In this document: one piece after another, positions 14,246 through 17,512 of the stretch
How the letters are laid out: each line of letters starts with the position of its first letter
Position numbering within the stretch: the stretch's first letter is position 1
NCBI GenBank assembly: GCA_030152225.1
Contig: JASLHL010000230.1
Coordinates: 1 to 17,512 of the forward strand
Origin: Flavobacterium sp.
GTDB taxonomy: Bacteria > Bacteroidota > Bacteroidia > Flavobacteriales > Flavobacteriaceae
Direction of reading: 5' to 3'
DNA length: 17,512 bases
Made by a program: the position numbers and the translations under genes
Notes under the pieces: model-generated
What the model was told of the DNA's origin: nothing
What the model saw: only the letters and a program-made list of their open reading frames with translations
Database searches by the model: none

Positions 14246-15973
14246 ATGCCTATGCGTGAAACAGCACAAAAAAGAAGTCTCTTAGGAAGACTAAGCCATA
14301 ATCCAGTAGCTTTATTCTATATTTACTTACTAGTAAATATGGTTCCTACTTTTTACTTTACCCTTTTTCAACCCTTGAATTTCTTGGGAAGAGCTACTGT
14401 ATTTCTTTTCCCTTTGAGTTTGTACCTCCTTGTATTTTCACTATTTAAAAACATAGGGCGAACGCAAATTATTTTATTTCCCGTTTTATTTATTCACGCT
14501 TTTCAGATTGTGTTATTCTACCTTTTTGGTGAAGATGTAATTGCCGTGGATATGTATTTAAACGTGGCAACGACGAATACAACAGAGATCACGGAATTAT
14601 TGGGAAGCTTGCTCCCATCGATTGGTTTTGTGTGTTTGTTGTATATTCCCACACTCGTATGGGCAATCCTTCAGTGGAAAAGAAAATTATACCTTCCTAA
14701 AGTGGTTAGACATCGCGCCTTCAACAGTGGAATTCTACTTTTTGTCGCTTCATTTTTACTCTCTATGGGGTCTCAAAATACAAATAGAGAGGCCTTTGCC
14801 TTTACGGTAGATGTTTATCCTATCAATGCTTATTATAACTTGAATTTCGCAATCAAAAAATGGGGAAAAGTCAAAGCATATCCGCATACGTCTAAGAACT
14901 TTAGCTTTGAAGCCAAGCGTACGACAACAGATAGTTTACGCGAAATTGTAGTCCTAGTTGTAGGAGAAACAGGACGAGCACACAATTGGCAACTCTATGG
15001 TTATGACCGTCCGACCAATCCGCTTTTAGCTCAACAAGAGCATCTAGTCTTATACCAAGATGTATTGACCCAATCCAATACTACACACAAAAGTGTATCC
15101 ATGATTCTATCCGATGTCAATGCAGCGAACTATCAAGATATTTACTACCGAAAAGGAATTGCACAGGCATTTAAAGAAGGGGGATTTACCACCATCTGTC
15201 TTTCGAATCAATCGGAGAATAATTCGTTTATAGAATATTTCACTAAGGAAGCGGACATCTACCAAACCATTCGCACAACAGATAGCAAAACTCATGTAAC
15301 AGTAAATCGACCGGATGAGGAACTCATTCCCTTAATGACGGATTTAATTGAAAAAACACCAGGTAATTTATTTATTATCCTACACAGCTATGGTTCACAT
15401 TTTAATTACAAAGAGCGCTATCCACAAGCGTATCGACAGTTTACCCCAGATAACCTCACTGCAGTGAGTCGCAGACAAAAGGAACAATTAGTCAATACCT
15501 ATGACAACAGCATCCGCTATACCGATTATTTCTTGTCATCGACCTTAGATGCCTTAAAGAAAATCGATGCAACTAGTATGCTGTTATACACCTCAGATCA
15601 CGGTGAAGATCTATTTGATGATGATCGCGGTTTATTTTTACATTCCTCTCCAACACCGTCGTATTACCAATTGCATATTCCGTTCTTCATGTGGTTTTCG
15701 AATTCGTTCATTGACGCACATCCTGAACAGTATCAACTTGCTCAATCGCGACAAACACACCCCATCAGTACACATGTGATCTTTCACACCTTACTCGATG
15801 TGGCAGCGATACAAACGCCACATTTCAAGCCTGAATATTCACTTGTCAATCCTCAGTTTACAGTCTTGCCTCGCTTGTATTTAAACGATCACGATTTGGC
15901 TGTTCCTTATCAGAAAATGAACTTGAAAGAGGAAGACTTTGAACAAATTAAAAAATTGAATCTAAAAAATTAA
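14246..15973 (+). CDS. EptA/MCR-superfamily phosphoethanolamine transferase
   Basis: The 575-residue inner-membrane enzyme has about five N-terminal helices (roughly 21-41, 48-68, 74-95, 121-142, 159-175) and a periplasmic alkaline-phosphatase-like domain. EptA-type enzymes transfer phosphoethanolamine from phosphatidylethanolamine to lipid A or other glycans, which lowers negative surface charge. Expected active-site residues are present: Glu241 in VVGETGRAHN, nucleophile Thr280 in SNTTHKSVSM, Asp451 and His452 in YTSDHGED, plus LHSYGSHFNYKERYP (379-393). By my alignment these match MCR-1 Glu246, Thr285, Asp465 and His466. The intramembrane substrate segment YLNVATTNTTEITELL (104-119) is also typical. 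The acceptor (lipid A, core sugar or other) is unknown. ATG 14246 lies 4 bp after the barrel gene; ATG 14252 is an alternative. A longer frame would overlap the barrel gene. Confidence 0.9.
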   Translation: MPMRETAQKRSLLGRLSHNPVALFYIYLLVNMVPTFYFTLFQPLNFLGRATVFLFPLSLYLLVFSLFKNIGRTQIILFPVLFIHAFQIVLFYLFGEDVIAVDMYLNVATTNTTEITELLGSLLPSIGFVCLLYIPTLVWAILQWKRKLYLPKVVRHRAFNSGILLFVASFLLSMGSQNTNREAFAFTVDVYPINAYYNLNFAIKKWGKVKAYPHTSKNFSFEAKRTTTDSLREIVVLVVGETGRAHNWQLYGYDRPTNPLLAQQEHLVLYQDVLTQSNTTHKSVSMILSDVNAANYQDIYYRKGIAQAFKEGGFTTICLSNQSENNSFIEYFTKEADIYQTIRTTDSKTHVTVNRPDEELIPLMTDLIEKTPGNLFIILHSYGSHFNYKERYPQAYRQFTPDNLTAVSRRQKEQLVNTYDNSIRYTDYFLSSTLDALKKIDATSMLLYTSDHGEDLFDDDRGLFLHSSPTPSYYQLHIPFFMWFSNSFIDAHPEQYQLAQSRQTHPISTHVIFHTLLDVAAIQTPHFKPEYSLVNPQFTVLPRLYLNDHDLAVPYQKMNLKEEDFEQIKKLNLKN

Positions 15974-15978
15974 ACGAT

Positions 15979-16944
15979 ATGAAGTCTTATTTACAACTAT
16001 TTTCCTTTGTGATTTGCTTGCTATTGTCTACCAGCCTATGGGCTCAAAAAGAGCGATTCGAATTATTGCCTTTTGGCAATATGAATCAATGGCAAGTTAG
16101 AGAGATAAAAGAATCGCTTCTCATTGGAGGAAATATGAGATACCTTTATTCTATCAATGATTCAAAGGATACCTTAAAAGACAATACCCCTTATAAAAAC
16201 ACGCGTTCCCCCTGGGCAACTTCATCCGTTTTAGCTGTTGTGAGCGGCATTACAAAAGGAAGTGTAACCGTGTTCCCTGAGAAACGAGGCAGTGGTTTTG
16301 CTGCGCGTTTGGAAACAAAAGTAGAGCGCGTCAAAGTGTTAGGCATCTTGAACATCAACGTTTTGGCCAGCGGAACAATTTTTCTTGGCGAGATGATTGA
16401 ACCGATAACAGACACTAAAAACCCACAGAGTAAACTAGTCACTGGAATTCCTTTTACCAAAAAACCAAAAGCGCTACAGTTTGATTACAAAGTAATTACA
16501 GGAGGAAAATCGAGTCGAATTAACGGTGTAGGTAAAGGTACTGTGCTCAATCAAAACGACAAGGCAGAGATTCGCATTTTACTGCAAAATCGCTGGGAAG
16601 ATAAAGAGGGGAAAGTACACGCCAAACGAGTAGGAACAGCTTGGCTCAATTTAACCCAAACACAAAAAGAGTGGAAGAACAAGTTCCAACTCAAAATTAA
16701 TTATGGCGATATTCGAAATCAAGCAGTTTACCAAAAAGAAATGGCACTTCGCACAGGAGAATTTACGGATTATACCCGCAATAGCAAAGGGCAAATGACT
16801 GAAATAATAGAAGAAGGTTGGGGAACAGCCGATGATCCCGTAACCCATCTTATCGTTCAATTCTCTTCAAGCAATGGAGGTGCTTATATCGGAAATGAAA
16901 ATAGTCGATTATGGGTAGATAATGTTGGGCTAGTTTATGAGTAA
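15979..16944 (+). CDS. PCMD-family secreted protein
   Basis: The 321-residue protein has a cleavable signal peptide (MKSYLQLFSFVICLLLSTSLWAQ). The rest fits the putative carbohydrate-metabolism (PCMD) domain of Bacteroidota: RSPWATSS, the block TGIPFTKKPKALQFDYKV (155-172), the stretch DKAEIRILLQNRWED, and the end IVQFSSSNGGAYIGNENS followed by LWVDNVGLVYE. The C-terminal module is thought to be a beta-sandwich similar to carbohydrate-binding modules; the exact ligand is not known. It starts 5 bp after the phosphoethanolamine transferase stop, so the two are probably co-translated. A periplasmic or surface role in recognising a modified glycan is inferred from this context. No classical terminator follows; a heptamer repeat array begins at the base after the stop codon. 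Confidence 0.83.
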   Translation: MKSYLQLFSFVICLLLSTSLWAQKERFELLPFGNMNQWQVREIKESLLIGGNMRYLYSINDSKDTLKDNTPYKNTRSPWATSSVLAVVSGITKGSVTVFPEKRGSGFAARLETKVERVKVLGILNINVLASGTIFLGEMIEPITDTKNPQSKLVTGIPFTKKPKALQFDYKVITGGKSSRINGVGKGTVLNQNDKAEIRILLQNRWEDKEGKVHAKRVGTAWLNLTQTQKEWKNKFQLKINYGDIRNQAVYQKEMALRTGEFTDYTRNSKGQMTEIIEEGWGTADDPVTHLIVQFSSSNGGAYIGNENSRLWVDNVGLVYE

Positions 16945-17017
16945 ACGGTTCACAGTTTACAGCTTACAGGTCACCGTTTCGGTTCACCGTTAACTGTAAA
17001 CTGTTAACCGTTAACTA
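16945..17017. repeat. Degenerate heptamer tandem array, consensus NGTTNAC, ten units
   Basis: After AC at 16945-16946 come GGTTCAC, AGTTTAC, AGCTTAC, AGGTCAC, a 6-nt CGTTTC, GGTTCAC, CGTTAAC, TGTAAAC, TGTTAAC and CGTTAAC, ending at 17015, then TA. The outer 18-bp arms (16945-16962 and 16994-17011) are also inverted copies with one mismatch, so the array can fold into a long hairpin. It fills the space between two convergent genes. No coding frame uses it. Confidence 0.85.
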
Positions 17018-17021
17018 ATCC

Positions 17022-17399
17022 CTATCTTTCACCTGCTTTTGGATCAGCACCGTATTCATTTTGACCAGGTGTACTATCCAAACAAGCAAAGTAAAGCAAT
17101 ACTAAACCACCAATACCTGTTAATCCAATCAAGATTAACCAGCCACTTTTTCCTGTATCGTGTAAACGACGAGCTAAAAGTCCTAATGAAGGCACTAATA
17201 CCGCTAAGCTATATATATATCCGATGAAACCTAATGGACCCAAGATTTTATCTACAATTCCTAAAATGATAGAAATAATCAAGCTGACCAAGGTAAAAGA
17301 CCAATATTCTTTACGTCTTACACGTCCATTAAAATCAGCATAGTGATTTTTTAAAATGTTGATAAAATTTTCTTTTAATGTAGTAAAATTCAATTCCAT
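17022..17399 (-). CDS. DUF805 small membrane protein
   Basis: The 125-residue protein belongs to DUF805. Motifs in order are FNGRVRRKEYW (23-33), then ARRLHDTGKSGW (76-87) and the C-terminal DSTPGQNEYGADP (108-120). Three hydrophobic segments lie at about 35-50, 56-76 and 87-107. DUF805 proteins are widespread inner-membrane proteins without an assigned function. The gene is convergent to the PCMD gene and stands alone, flanked on its 3' side by the heptamer array and, 105 bp upstream of its start, by what may be the first unit of a second array. A perfect -7 element and two AGAAC-type dyads lie upstream, so it may be regulated. Confidence 0.93.
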   Translation of the reverse strand: MELNFTTLKENFINILKNHYADFNGRVRRKEYWSFTLVSLIISIILGIVDKILGPLGFIGYIYSLAVLVPSLGLLARRLHDTGKSGWLILIGLTGIGGLVLLYFACLDSTPGQNEYGADPKAGER

Positions 17400-17424
17400 T
17401 TTTTCTTTGTATTTATGTTTTCAG

Positions 17425-17477
17425 AGAACGAATGTAAAGTTCTTTCTTTAAAAATTCACAAAATTAGAACAAAGTTC
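17425..17477 (-). promoter_or_regulatory. Twin AGAAC dyads around the DUF805 promoter
   Basis: AGAAC-N9-GTTCT lies at 17425-17443 in the presumed leader, and GAAC-AAA-GTTC at 17467-17477 touches the upstream edge of the -7 element. Both share the same half-site, which is suggestive of an operator. The pattern is short and the region AT-rich, so chance is possible. Confidence 0.35.
17459..17466 (-). promoter_or_regulatory. -7 promoter element TAATTTTG (DUF805 gene)
   Basis: This is an exact TAnnTTTG match on the minus strand, 60 nt upstream of the ATG. No -33 TTG is visible at the usual spacing. Confidence 0.5.
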
Positions 17478-17503
17478 ACTATAAATAGGGAGGAAAATGG
17501 TGG

Positions 17504-17512
17504 ACGGTTTAC
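17504..17512. repeat. Possible start of a second heptamer array, cut by window edge
   Basis: The last nine bases are AC followed by GGTTTAC, the same AC plus first-unit layout as the array at 16945. Only one unit is visible, so this is tentative. Confidence 0.4.

Noticed and set aside
14246..15973. Calling the transferase a mobile mcr resistance gene
   Set aside because: Only superfamily active-site residues are shared. The gene sits in a chromosomal-looking operon with no insertion sequence nearby and base composition like its neighbours.
1..17512. tRNA, rRNA, insertion sequence, prophage or toxin-antitoxin genes
   Set aside because: No cloverleaf-like segment, transposase, integrase or toxin motif was seen on either strand by reading; small unknown elements could still be missed.

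Overview
The window is AT-rich chromosomal DNA from a member of the Bacteroidota, almost certainly class Flavobacteriia. The signs are promoters of the TAnnTTTG type, no Shine-Dalgarno sequences, A-rich start regions, many lipoproteins, a TonB-dependent receptor with a carboxypeptidase-regulatory-like N-terminal domain, a PCMD-family protein, and a secreted prolyl oligopeptidase close to the Elizabethkingia meningoseptica enzyme. A Myroides- or Flavobacterium-like genus is a guess. No rRNA, tRNA, CRISPR array, prophage or insertion sequence was found.

Left part (1-5352, + strand): the 3' end of a glutaryl-CoA-dehydrogenase-like gene, then a DUF3050 gene and a short-chain dehydrogenase that look co-transcribed, then four separately punctuated cell-envelope and stress genes. 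These four are monofunctional transglycosylase mtgA, a Lys/Glu/Ala-rich helical lipoprotein, dps, and a DUF1684 lipoprotein. Clear intrinsic terminators close most units.

Middle part (5311-11370, - strand): a lipoprotein prolyl oligopeptidase, separated by a terminator from an apparent metal-uptake cluster. In transcription order the cluster has a small His/Cys protein, a ZnuD-like TonB-dependent receptor, a second small His/Cys protein coupled by a TAATG stop/start, and a His-rich DUF4625 lipoprotein. Both small proteins have one N-terminal hydrophobic segment, a His/Cys site and a terminal Arg-[Gly/Ala]-Pro-Pro. The cluster fits capture and import of zinc, less likely copper, across the outer membrane. 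This is inference from motifs.

Right part (11835-16944, + strand): about 465 bp of gene-free AT-rich DNA, a consensus promoter, then four tightly spaced genes. They encode an aromatic amino acid permease (HAAAP family), a BamA/TamA-type barrel without POTRA domains, an EptA/MCR-superfamily phosphoethanolamine transferase, and a PCMD-domain secreted protein. The last three suggest an envelope-modification operon.

Right edge (16945-17512): a degenerate heptamer array (NGTTNAC, ten units) lies between the PCMD gene and a convergent DUF805 membrane-protein gene. What may be the first unit of another such array lies at the last bases of the window, on the other side of the DUF805 gene.

The observations most worth follow-up are the metal cluster with its paired R-[GA]-P-P proteins, the heptamer array, and the barrel/transferase/PCMD operon.
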